From: Mesorhizobium sp.
GTDB taxonomy: Bacteria > Pseudomonadota > Alphaproteobacteria > Rhizobiales > Rhizobiaceae
Reading direction: 5' to 3'
NCBI GenBank assembly: GCA_004017275.1
Contig: SAKE01000001.1
Span: 124,001 to 188,000 of the forward strand
Length of the DNA stretch: 64,000 nt
The notes beneath the pieces are model-generated. The model made no database searches. It had not been told where the DNA came from and saw nothing but the letters and a program-made list of their open reading frames with translations. The position numbers and the translations under genes are program-made. Below are positions 1 through 9,300 of the stretch, one piece after another (the stretch's first letter is position 1; each line of letters begins with the position of its first letter).

Positions 1-67
1 TCCAATGATCGCGGTTGAACGGCGTTTGCTCATCGCCCGCATAGGTCACCAGCATCGTGATCATCAT
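1..67 (-). CDS. EthD-family protein, N-terminus only (cut by window edge)
   Basis: The minus strand from 67 reads MMITMLVTYAGDEQTPFNRD, typical of the first beta strand of small EthD/ferredoxin-fold proteins (about 100 aa), which begin with a hydrophobic strand followed by a D/N-x-D-H/Y segment. A GAGGA ribosome-binding site lies just upstream of the ATG pair at 67 and 64. Only 22 codons are visible, so this is a family guess. It is co-directional with the hydrolase gene at 208-960, about 140 bp upstream of it, and could share its transcript. Confidence 0.55.
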   Translation of the reverse strand, partial: MMITMLVTYAGDEQTPFNRDHW

Positions 68-207
68 CGAAGTCCTCATTTGCGATCGTCAGACCGAGAC
101 CCGCGCCGATGAGTTGGCCCCTCGCGATGCCGAAGCCACAGGGGTGGCTTCGGCGCATGGGTCACAAAACTTCCGCAGCCCTGAGCCTGAACGTCAGGGC
201 ATCGGCT

Positions 208-960
208 TCATTTGCTCGCCGCTTCGGCGATGACATCGGCGACTTCGCGCGGATGCGAGATATAAACCGCATGGCTGGCACCGGGCACCTCGGTGATCTT
301 CGCACTTGCCCGCTTGTACATAGACCGCTCCGCCTCGGCGCCGAGAGCCATGTCCAGCCCGGCCACGATGCCGTAGCTCGGCTTGGTCTTCCAGGCCACG
401 TGCTGCGTCTTGGTTCCGAGGATCTTCGCCGAAACCGGCACCTGCGAGTTAGTCATGAAATCCGTCTCGGCCTTGGACAGGTCAGCGGCGAATCCCGCCC
501 GGAACTTCGCGGGATCGAACATCAGGAATCCGTCAGAGGTCGGCTTGAACGCGTCTGCCGTCGGACTCGGCCACTTCTCAAACACATCGCCTATGCCCTC
601 GCCAACATCCGGGACGATGGCCGCGACATAGACAAGTGCCGAAACCTTCGGGTCGACGCCGGCTTCGGTGATGATCTGACCACCATAGCTGTGGCCAACG
701 AGGACGACCGGCCCATTTTGCTGCTCGATAGCGCGGTGAACTGCCTGAACGTCATCCGCCAGCGAAGTGTTCGGTTCCTGAACGACCATGACTTTCAAGC
801 CCTTGGCGACCAGGCGCTCATAAACGCCCCTCCAGCCGCTGCCATCGACCAACGCGCCATGGACCAAAATCACATTTTGGGCTGGCTGCGCGAAAGCGGA
901 GGGCGCGCCGAACACCACTGCAAGGGCCGCAGCACCGAGATAGAGAGACTTGAGAGACAT
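208..960 (-). CDS. Secreted alpha/beta-fold hydrolase
   Basis: 250-aa protein. Residues 1-24 form a clear Sec signal peptide ending AFA-QPA, so the enzyme should act in the periplasm or outside. The mature part starts with NVILVHGALVDGSGW (oxyanion-loop HG motif) and contains the nucleophile elbow GHSYGG near residue 90 and a late His in GASHAVYISHP as the likely catalytic base. This is the layout of small esterase/epoxide-hydrolase-like members of the family, and the length fits. The substrate cannot be told from sequence. The start is supported by GGAAGGA about 8 nt upstream. It is divergent from the LysR gene at 1101, which is its probable regulator. Confidence 0.85.
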   Translation of the reverse strand: MSLKSLYLGAAALAVVFGAPSAFAQPAQNVILVHGALVDGSGWRGVYERLVAKGLKVMVVQEPNTSLADDVQAVHRAIEQQNGPVVLVGHSYGGQIITEAGVDPKVSALVYVAAIVPDVGEGIGDVFEKWPSPTADAFKPTSDGFLMFDPAKFRAGFAADLSKAETDFMTNSQVPVSAKILGTKTQHVAWKTKPSYGIVAGLDMALGAEAERSMYKRASAKITEVPGASHAVYISHPREVADVIAEAASK

Positions 961-1002
961 TTGCCGATCCTTCCGAATGACATGAGGTGATACACGAGAG
1001 AT

Positions 1003-1015
1003 GGTCCGATGGACC
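1003..1015. promoter_or_regulatory. Inverted repeat in divergent promoter, candidate LysR operator
   Basis: GGTCC-GAT-GGACC, a perfect 5-bp inverted repeat with 3-bp spacer, sits in the 140-bp region between the hydrolase start (960) and the LysR start (1101). LysR regulators usually bind such dyads in the divergent promoter they share with their target. Position is the main argument; binding is inferred. Confidence 0.35.
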
Positions 1016-1100
1016 GATGGTAGGAATGTAGGTGCTTAGATTTGTTCTTTAACTGACATAAATGTATTCTCGACGTTCAGTTTTGTGCAGGGTGGTCGCG

Positions 1101-1961
1101 ATGGAATGGAGTGACGTCAGAATCTTTCTTGCCATTGCGCGATCCGGCACGCTCGGCGGCGCCGCGCGTTCTCTTCAGACAAGCCACCCGACCATCGGCA
1201 GGCGCCTTCGCGCACTTGAGCAGGCGATCGGTCACACGCTCTTCCAGCGGACCGCGGACGGTCTTGTTCTGACCGACGAGGGCCACGGGATCATCGCGCT
1301 GGCCGAGCAAATGGAAGAAGGCGCGCTGGCCATGGAGCGCCGGCTTGCGGGGCAGGAACAAAATCTCAAAGGCAGTCTGCGCATTTCCTCAGCGGACTGG
1401 TTTGGAGCCTATGTCCTCCCTCCTATCCTGGCGGATTTCTCGAAAGCCTACCCCAATGTCGACGTCGAGATCCTGACCGGCACGCGCCTGTTCAGCCTTG
1501 CCCAGCGGGAGGCCGACGTCGCTTTTCGTATCGTTCCGTTCGACACTGCCGATGTCGTTCAGCGGCGGCTCTTCAGGCTCGAATACGGCGTCTACATCGC
1601 CGAGGAGTCGCCTGATCCCAAATATGGCGACGGGACTGGTTTCCGGCTGATCACCCACGATACGTCGACCGGGCAGTTCCCCGATATCGCTTGGCTCATC
1701 GAGAGTTTCCCCAACGCCAGACCGGTCCTGCGATCGAACAACCGCAACGTCCAGGGGCGCATGTGTAGGCAAGGCGTCGGGATCGCCGTCCTGCCCCGCG
1801 TGGTCGGCAATCAGATCCCGGGTATCCGCAGACTGGAACTGCCGACGCCGCCGCCAGGCCGAGACATCTGGATGGGATACCACCGGGACCTACGGCGTCT
1901 TCAGCGTCTTCGCGCGTTCATCTCGACGGTATCGAACCATCTCGTGAACGCGACCGCATGA
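1101..1961 (+). CDS. LysR-family transcriptional regulator
   Basis: 286 aa. Residues 1-60 form the winged helix-turn-helix (MEWSDVRIFLAIARSGTLGG, then AARSLQTSHPTIGRRLRALE, the classic LysR recognition helix). It is followed by the linker helix and a substrate-binding domain starting near GSLRISSADWFGAYVLPPIL. I chose the ATG at 1101 because family members begin 3-6 residues before the WxxLRxFL-like segment; an in-frame ATG at 1062 would add 13 unlikely residues. It lies divergent to the alpha/beta hydrolase and is probably its regulator. The effector is unknown. Confidence 0.88.
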   Translation: MEWSDVRIFLAIARSGTLGGAARSLQTSHPTIGRRLRALEQAIGHTLFQRTADGLVLTDEGHGIIALAEQMEEGALAMERRLAGQEQNLKGSLRISSADWFGAYVLPPILADFSKAYPNVDVEILTGTRLFSLAQREADVAFRIVPFDTADVVQRRLFRLEYGVYIAEESPDPKYGDGTGFRLITHDTSTGQFPDIAWLIESFPNARPVLRSNNRNVQGRMCRQGVGIAVLPRVVGNQIPGIRRLELPTPPPGRDIWMGYHRDLRRLQRLRAFISTVSNHLVNATA

Positions 1962-2380
1962 TGTGCGGCTCGGAGATGATTCCAAGGTTGCCCGAGAAAC
2001 TCCAAGATCGCTGTAGTCGTCTCGGTCGGTCGCTCCTCGGCGATCCAGCGCCCGATTGCCTTGGAATTCGATCATAGTCGCATGCTGCGCTTAGCGATCA
2101 AGGAAGGCCTGTAGCGTGGCGTTCGGTCCAGATGACGGTATAATTTTGGGGGCGGAGTTGTTTTCGACGTACTGCGGCGTACTTTCGGCAATGCGCGTTG
2201 AATCAGTGCTCTGATCGGCACAACGCCCGTGCTCGTCGATAGATGGCGAAACCACGGTTCTGGCCGTTGGGCGAAAAAATCCAATGTTTTCAAAAGCGCT
2301 AATTTTTGACGGTGCGCCCGACGGTATGCCGTCCGACGAGAATTTTTTGGCGTGGAAAATCAATTGGTTATGATGCCCAT
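1962..2380. other. Intergenic region with left arm of the first attachment-like site
   Basis: No convincing gene is seen. The last ~75 bp (from the TGACGGT near 2308) is recognisably related to the sequence that precedes the second guaA-end repeat at 53584. Both contain TGACGGT, then CGACGGTAT about 7 bp later, then an AAA-x-TCAAT block close to the core, and the spacing to the core is almost the same (74 versus 75 bp). This is how the arm of an integrative-element end would look. Confidence 0.6.
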
Positions 2381-2405
2381 AAACAATCGAGTGGGAGTAG
2401 GGGGA
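2381..2405 (+). repeat. Left copy of 25-bp direct repeat = guaA 3' end (att core-like)
   Basis: The 25 bp are identical to 53584-53608 in direct orientation. They contain ACAATCGAGTGGGAGTAG, which translates as T-I-E-W-E-stop, the conserved C-terminus of GMP synthase (GuaA), followed by GGGGA. The codon before ACA is TAA, so no guaA gene is joined here: only the end sequence is present. The guaA 3' end is a known integration target for genomic islands, and from memory is used by IntG of tripartite Mesorhizobium ICEs. I interpret this as an attachment-site core. Confidence 0.72.
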
Positions 2406-2547
2406 TCAAGGCAGTAGCGTAGGTTCGGCACGTAGCGCCTCCGCTAGTGTGCCTACGCCAATACCCGGCACCGGCCTCGATCGCCTTTCCAAAACAATCT
2501 GACGGCACTGAAACGTGGCTGTGCGTGGATGTAAGGCGTCCTCTGAG

Positions 2548-2930
2548 CTATGTAGAGCCTTGACGTACAATGGCGTGCAAATAGGCGGGTTTGGACAGAT
2601 TGCCGGCTCTGAACTCGACCTGGCCAGTCCAAACGTTGCGTCGGTGTAAGCAGGCGCAATGGACAGCGCTTGCGAAAAGGCGCTCCGCGCAGCCGGCAGG
2701 TCATTGAGACCCAGTTCGGTGAAACCCAGTTGAACCAGCGCGTCGGTATTTGCGGGCTGAAGAGCAAGGACACGCTTCAGCAACCCGGCGGCTTCTTCGA
2801 CATGCTGTTCCTGCCGGGCCTTGACGCCTTGCGCATAAAGACTATCGGCCGTTTGTCCATGTGCCGCAGTCGCGCAACGGAGGTACAGAACCGCGTATCC
2901 GGCAAGTGCGACAAGCCGCTTCTGGTGCAT
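2548..2930 (-). pseudogene. TPR protein (YaiO/NfrA-like) remnant, frameshifted and truncated
   Basis: The minus-strand reading starts at 2930 with a signal peptide (MHQKRLVALAGYAVLYLRCA, ending HGQ), then TPR-like helices (SLYAQGVKARQEQHVEEAAG; DALVQLGFTELGLNDLPAAR; FSQALSIAPAYTDATFGLA). After FGLAR, near 2620, the frame becomes nonsense, but shifting by one base restores VEFRAGNLSK, the next TPR helix. One G appears lost from the run in GCCAGG(G)TCGAG. The restored frame continues PAYLHAIVRQGST and stops at 2548. The usual C-terminal beta-barrel of YaiO-type outer membrane proteins is absent. Family name is from memory. The truncation falls next to the island end, so integration or excision may have caused it. 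Confidence 0.65.
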
Positions 2931-3338
2931 CAGACCTTCCCGCCGCGGCTATGATGGCTTGGTGCGACATTTGCCTCGCCCCTTCTCCAGGTTTCCTGCC
3001 TGCCGTAGCGGAAACCACGTGCTGAAATTTCAAGGCCAGGACCCGTGATACTTCAAATGGGAGAATTTTGTTTTCTACAATATCAGATTAAAATATACTT
3101 AAAAAAAAATAATTTCAGATATACATATTAGATGACTGGGGGTTATACTAATCGTGGTGGAAATACATCCATAGATAATCACATTTTTGTCGAGATATAC
3201 GCCTATGGTTCATATTGTCACAAATTTTACATAAATATAGACTCGTCGCGGTTTCGTGATCGCCTTGCGCCCAAGAATTTTCGGATGTACGTTAGCTTGC
3301 GGTCAATTAGCCATAGATGATGTTTGAGGGGGGGCAAA
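2931..3338. promoter_or_regulatory. AT-rich upstream region of the giant gene
   Basis: 408 bp without a credible gene. From about 3050 to 3310 the base composition changes sharply: long A/T runs such as TTAAAAAAAAATAATTTC and ATATACATATTAG stand between GC-rich coding regions. It ends with a strong purine-rich ribosome-binding site (GAGGGGGGG, about 3328-3335) before the ATG at 3339. It must hold the promoter of the giant gene. I cannot place -35/-10 boxes with confidence because many AT-rich hexamers fit. In Rhizobiales such regions are typical targets of silencers such as MucR/Ros; that is inference. Confidence 0.55.
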
Positions 3339-6300
3339 ATGAACATTTTGTCGAGGCCAGCTTTTTTTGAAGCATTTCAGAAGAGATTAGCCAGCAAAGA
3401 ACAGACACCCGTCCCTGGCGTATTTGGTCGCTGGCTGGCGAGTTCGCTGTTGCGGCGCTCGCCGGGGCGAGCCCGACGGCCCAGCAAGACATCAGATCTG
3501 CCGAACCTGGCGCTTGAAGCGCTTGAACCGCGTTATCTGCTGTCGGCCGACGTCTTACCTTTCGCAGTCGACATGAACGACCTGGCCGGCGCCGACTATT
3601 CGCTGCGCTATGACAATCTGATCCAGGCGATCCAAATCTACGACAACAAGACGGATACGCTAGTCGACCAGCGCAACGTGCAGCAGGTCGACTATATCGT
3701 GGTGCGCGGCACCGCTGCCGACGACAAGCTCACCATCGACTTCGGCGAAGATTTCCTGGCGGCGCTCGACGTGCGCTTCGACGGTGGTGCCGGCAACGAC
3801 ACACTTGCCATGACCGGCGGCAGCTTCGACGCCGTGCGGCTGGCGACCGACACCGGCCTGTCAGGCAGCATTACCGCGCAAGCCGGAGCGTTGACCCATA
3901 GCATTGGCCTGGCAAACGTCGGCGCGGTCGAGGACGATACGACGGCCAGCCAGCGCATTTATGCCGACACTTCCGGGCAAGCGCGGGTGATCCGCATCGG
4001 CAGTTCAGATGATTCCAATGACGGTCTGTCGGTGCTTGACGCTGGAACATTTAACAATCTGATCGCCTACAAATTCGCAACTCCGACGGTCTCGTTGACC
4101 GTTGACGCGGGCGCGGGCGACGACGGCTTTGTGCTGCGCGAGATCGACCCCGCTCTGGCTGGCAGGGTTGTGTTGAGTGGCGGCGCCGGCAGCGACGCTG
4201 TGGTCGGGCCTCCGCAGGACACCGACTGGCATCTCACCGGCGACGGTTCGGGTGATGTTGCTGGGGTGTCCTTCGTTACGGTCGAGAACCTGATCGGTTC
4301 CGCTGGCAACGAGGACACCTTTTTTGTTGGTGCGGCTGGAAAATTGAGTGGCGTCATGGCTGGCGGCGACGCCGGCTTCGACAGCATGGTTCTCGACGGC
4401 GGCACCTTCGCCTCGGTGAAGTACGCAGCCACAGGGCAGACGTCGGGCACAATCACGCGTGACGGTGTCGTGCTCCGCTATGACGGGCTTGAGCCGATCG
4501 TCGACAACAGTGTCGTTGCGGACCGGGTCATCACAACCAGCAATGCCGACGACGAGGCAACTCTGACCGACTATGGCGCGACACTGACGCTGTCGTCGGA
4601 TTCCCTCATTCCGACATTCGAGTCGATCACTTTCAACAAACCCAGCACCAGCCTGACCATCAATCTCGGCGATGATCTGGGCATTCCTATTTTTTCAAAA
4701 GATACTTTGACCATCAATGCGGTGAACCTCAGTTCAACCGCACTCATCATCAACGGCCAGGACGGCAAGGACGAGGTGACGATCTCCGGGGCGCTGACTG
4801 CCGGCGCAGTTACCGTCAATGCCGAGAAGATCAGCGTTTCCAGCACCATAAATGCCAGTTCGGTGACCCTGACAGCAGCGGCGGCGGACGATGGAAAAAT
4901 CACGGGTGGCGCGTATTTCGCGACCCCGGAGGCGATCATCGACCTGAGCGGCGCCACGATCATCGTGACGGGCGCGGCTCAGTTCACCGCAACCGCGACC
5001 GCCAATGTCGAGGCTGAGACTTTCGAAGTTGGGCCGCTCGCGGGTGTCATCGCGACGATCTTGCCCGAAGCGCGGGTCAAGTTCAGCAGCACCAATGTGA
5101 CCGCGGCCAGCCTGTCGGCGTCGAGCACCGTAACCGTCACCCTGACCGCGAAGGACGAGTCCGACGCCGGTTCCGACAACGATGAAAAGAAGGATGCGGC
5201 GGTTTCCGTCACCGTTCTGGTCAGCGACGCGATCACCGAAGTGCTCGCGGGCAGCGTGCTCAGCGTCTCGGGCGCGGTGTCGCTGACTGCGACCAGCAAT
5301 TTGACGATGACCACCGAGGCCGATGGCGGTAGCGGCGGCAAGGGCGCAAGCGTTGCGGTTTCAGAAGTCAATGCGACGACCCGCGCCAATGTCTCGGGCG
5401 GTTCGACGATTGGCGCGAATGCCGGCGATACGCCCAATTCGATCGCGCTCGGCGCGACGCTGACCAGCAACATCACGACCATCGCCAGGTCGACAGCGGG
5501 CGGATCGGACCAAAGTGCAGGTGGTGACAACGAATCCGAGGAGCGCCTGAAGGACCCCAATAAGGACGGCATCACGTCCGACAAGGCGACGACCAGCAGC
5601 GGCGATATCACCTTTGCCGGCGCGGTGACGGTGTCGGATTATCGGCCGACCACCGAAGCCTTCGTTCAGGCCTCCACCCTCACATCCGGTGGCGCGATCA
5701 CGCTGACCGCGCAATCGACGGACAAGGTGACGGCGACGGCGGACGGCACCAACACGAATTCTTCCTCCAACGGCGCAACCGGCATCGGCGTTGCAGTGGC
5801 GCTGAGCATTGCCGACGTCACGACGCGCAGCTATCTCGGCGGCGCCTCGTCACTGTCGGCGAGTGCGGTGTCATTGAGCGCCACGATTGCGGCCGGCGAC
5901 AGCTTCATCGCCCAGGCGACGTCCGGCGCCGGCGAGGGCTCCAAGACGCAGGTAGCGGGTTCGCTGGCCATCAATATCGTCATCACCGAGGCTTCCGCCG
6001 ACGTCGCGGCAAACGCCTCGATCAATCTGAATGGCGCGGATTTGTCGCTCACCGCCCATTCCACTACCGACGTCAAGACCGATGCGGTCCCTGACGACGC
6101 GAGCGGCGCCGCGGGCGAACTCGGCATCGGTGGTTCGGTCGCCCTGACCATCGTCGACAATTCCACCTCGGCATCGATTCGCGACAACGCGACCATCGTC
6201 GCCGCCGACGCTGTCACCATGACTGCGACCGGCGACCATACAGCTTCGACCACTGCGGAAGCGGGCGCGGAAGGCGGCGATGTTGGTATCGGCGGTGCGG

Positions 6301-9300
6301 TGGCGATCGACGTCATCGACAACAACACCGAGTCGTCCATCGGTTCCGGCGGCGAACTCGACATCACGGGCAATTTGTCGGCCAGCGCCAGCAATCACGG
6401 GGTGAGCACGACGCTGGCCGATGGGGATGCCATCGGCTCGACGGCGATCGGCGCGGCGATCGCGCTTGCCTTCGTGGACAACCGTGCGTTCTCGACATCG
6501 AACCGCAATCTTCGTTCGAACGGATCGATCAGTCTGTCGGCCGCCAATGACGGCTCCAGCAAGGCGGAGTCCATTGCTAGCGCGGCAGGCGCCGAGAAAG
6601 ACGAGGACGGCAACACAAAGGCCGACGAGCAACGGGACAAGGAAGTCGGTCTGGCCAACAGCAAGTCGAATGATGGCGACAGCGCCAGCAAATCGGCCAA
6701 CAGTTCAGGTGGAAGCGGCGGCGGCGATGTTAGCGTCGCAGCAGCGCTTGCTCTCAACGTTTCATCGTCACTGGCGGTGGCGTCGCTCAATGACGGGCGC
6801 ACGGTTATTGCCGGTGAGGGCGCTGGCGTCGGTGAACTCAATTTACAATCGTCCAACAATATGGATGCGACGGCGAAAGCCGATGGCACCGCAAAGACGA
6901 GCGACAGCGGCACCGCTGTCGGTGTCGCCGTGGCGATCAATATCGCGACGATGCGCAACGAGGCGTCGGTGGGGGCTGGCAGCATCATTACGGCCGACGG
7001 TGTGAAAGCCGAAGCCAAGATGAAGAACGTCGGCGGTGATGTGACGCATCGTTTCGGCGCCGAGTCGACCTCTGGCGCCAGCGGCGGTGATATCGGCGTG
7101 GCCGGTTCGTTCGCGCTGAGCTTCGCCGATACCGACACGCTTGGCGTGATTGGTCTCGACCATGCCGATCAGCCCGCAAGCGGCGCCGCGACGGTTACAT
7201 TGACTGGCGGCAATGTTCTGCTCACGGCGATCAACACCACCGTAACCACAACGACGGCGACCTCCTCCGGAGCCGGAAGCGGCTCGGGCAGCGTCGGGGT
7301 CGGCGCATCGATCGCGCTCGGCATCGGCTTGAATAGCACGTTTGCCGGCGTCGAGAACGGGGAGACGATTAGCGGGACGACAGGCAATTTCACGGTCACC
7401 GCGACATCCAATGACACGCTGACGACGACGGCCAAGGCCGGCGCCGAGGGCGCTACCGGCATCGGCGGCGCGATCGCTGTCGCCTATTTCGACAACGATA
7501 CGGATGCGCACATCGGCACCGGCGGCGGCGCAACGATCACGCTGACGGGCAATTTGGCCGCGCAAGCGTCGCACACCGGTACGGTTCACACGCTTGCCGA
7601 TGGCGAAGCTGCCGGCAGCAGCGTTGGCGTTGGCGCGTCGATCGCGCTGAATATCGGCGAAGTCACCAACGACGCTTTCCTCGGCCGCAATTTCCAGAAC
7701 GTCGGCACGGTGACGATCACCGCGACCTCGACACTCGACACCAAGGCAGAGTCCAAGGCGAGCTCGAAGGGCCAATCCACGAAGAAGTCCGATGGCACAA
7801 CGGACAGTGCCAGCTCCGATCAGGAGACGACCAACCAGACCGAGATGGCCAAGAACCAGAGCGGCGGCACCAAGACGCCTTCGCAGAGCGGCGGCAGCAG
7901 CCTTGGCCAGGCCGATGGCAACAGCAACGCGCAGACCGGCAAGGGTACGCAGGGCGGCAACGGCTCCGGTGGCACCAATGTGGCTGCGACGATCGCCGTC
8001 AACTTCCTCGATGCGGACAACCAGGCGCAGATCGCCAGCAACGTGACGATCGCCGGCACTGGTGCGATGAAGGTCGAGGCGATCAGCACGACCGACGCGC
8101 GGGCATTGGCCACCGCGACGTCCACGAACACCAGTTCCAACACCGGCGTTGCCGCTGCGGTCGGCCTCAACATCGTGCTGCTGGACAACAACGCGATGAT
8201 CGGTTCAAACGCCGATCTGACCGCCGGATCGATCGAGGTCCGCGCCGCGACCGGCAATGGACAAAAAAACACGTTCCAGGCGCGCGCGCTCTCCGGCGCG
8301 GTGTCCAAGAACACTGCGATCGGCGGCTCGGTTGGCGTCAACTATCTCGATGTCAACACGCTCGCATCGGTCGGTGACAATGTCGATCTCGACGCCAACA
8401 CCGGCAATATCGAGATCAGCGCCGTCAGTCTCAATGAAATGCAGAACCTGGCCGGCGGTGCGGCTTTGAGCACCGGCAGCGGCGGTGGCGGCGTGGGCAT
8501 CGCGGTCACCGTCAACATCGTCAACGATCTCAACACCAAGGCGCAGACCGGCATAAATCTCGACGCCGAAGCGCAAGGCGCGATCAACGTCACCTCGCAT
8601 GCCGAGCTGCTGCCGATCTCGGAAGACCTGCCGGTCATCGGCTCGCTGGCCGTCACCAGTTTCGCCGCCGGCATCGCCGGTGCGTCCGGCGGCTTTGCCG
8701 TCGGCGGTTCGTCCAGCGTCAACGTGATCTTCATGGAGACGCACGCCTCGGTGAACGACAACTCCGACCTCGAGGCTGGAACCGGCATCAAGATCGAGGC
8801 AACGGACCTTCTGACCGTGGTCAGCGGGGCGGGCGGCATCGGCCTGACGCTGAACGGCAATGCCGGCGTCGGTATCGGCCTGGACGTGCAGGTGATCACG
8901 CGCAACACCAGCGCCTGGATGGGCGGCGGTGCGGACCTTGATACGACCACCGGCAACATCGTCATCAACGCCGACTCCTTCGACGACATCACTTCGATCG
9001 CGGCGACGTTCGGCGGCAGTGCCGGCGGCTCAGCCGGCGTCGCGGCGTCGGTCGGCGTGCTTTATCTCGACACATCCACGCAGGCCTTCGTCGAGACCGG
9101 CAGCGCGCTGAACAAATCGCATTTGGGCGCCGGTGGAGATGTCTCCGTGACGGCGACCGGCGATGCGGACGTGTTCCTGCTGGCTGGCGCCGCGGCGTTC
9201 GGCCAAAGCGCCGGAATCGGCATTTCGGGAACGGTGTTTGTCCACTTCGACGACGTGAAGGCGGAGCTCTATGGCGACGCCGACGTGGTCACCGGTGGCG

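Noticed and set aside
2381..2405. Reading the repeat as the end of a real guaA gene in the window
   Set aside because: The in-frame codon before the motif is TAA at 2380-2382 (and TGA occurs shortly before the second copy), so no guaA coding sequence is attached. Only the end sequence is duplicated.
3132..3320. 62-aa open frame in the AT-rich region
   Set aside because: Composition is that of the AT-rich non-coding region, it has no ribosome-binding site and no homology pattern, and it sits where the giant gene's promoter must be.
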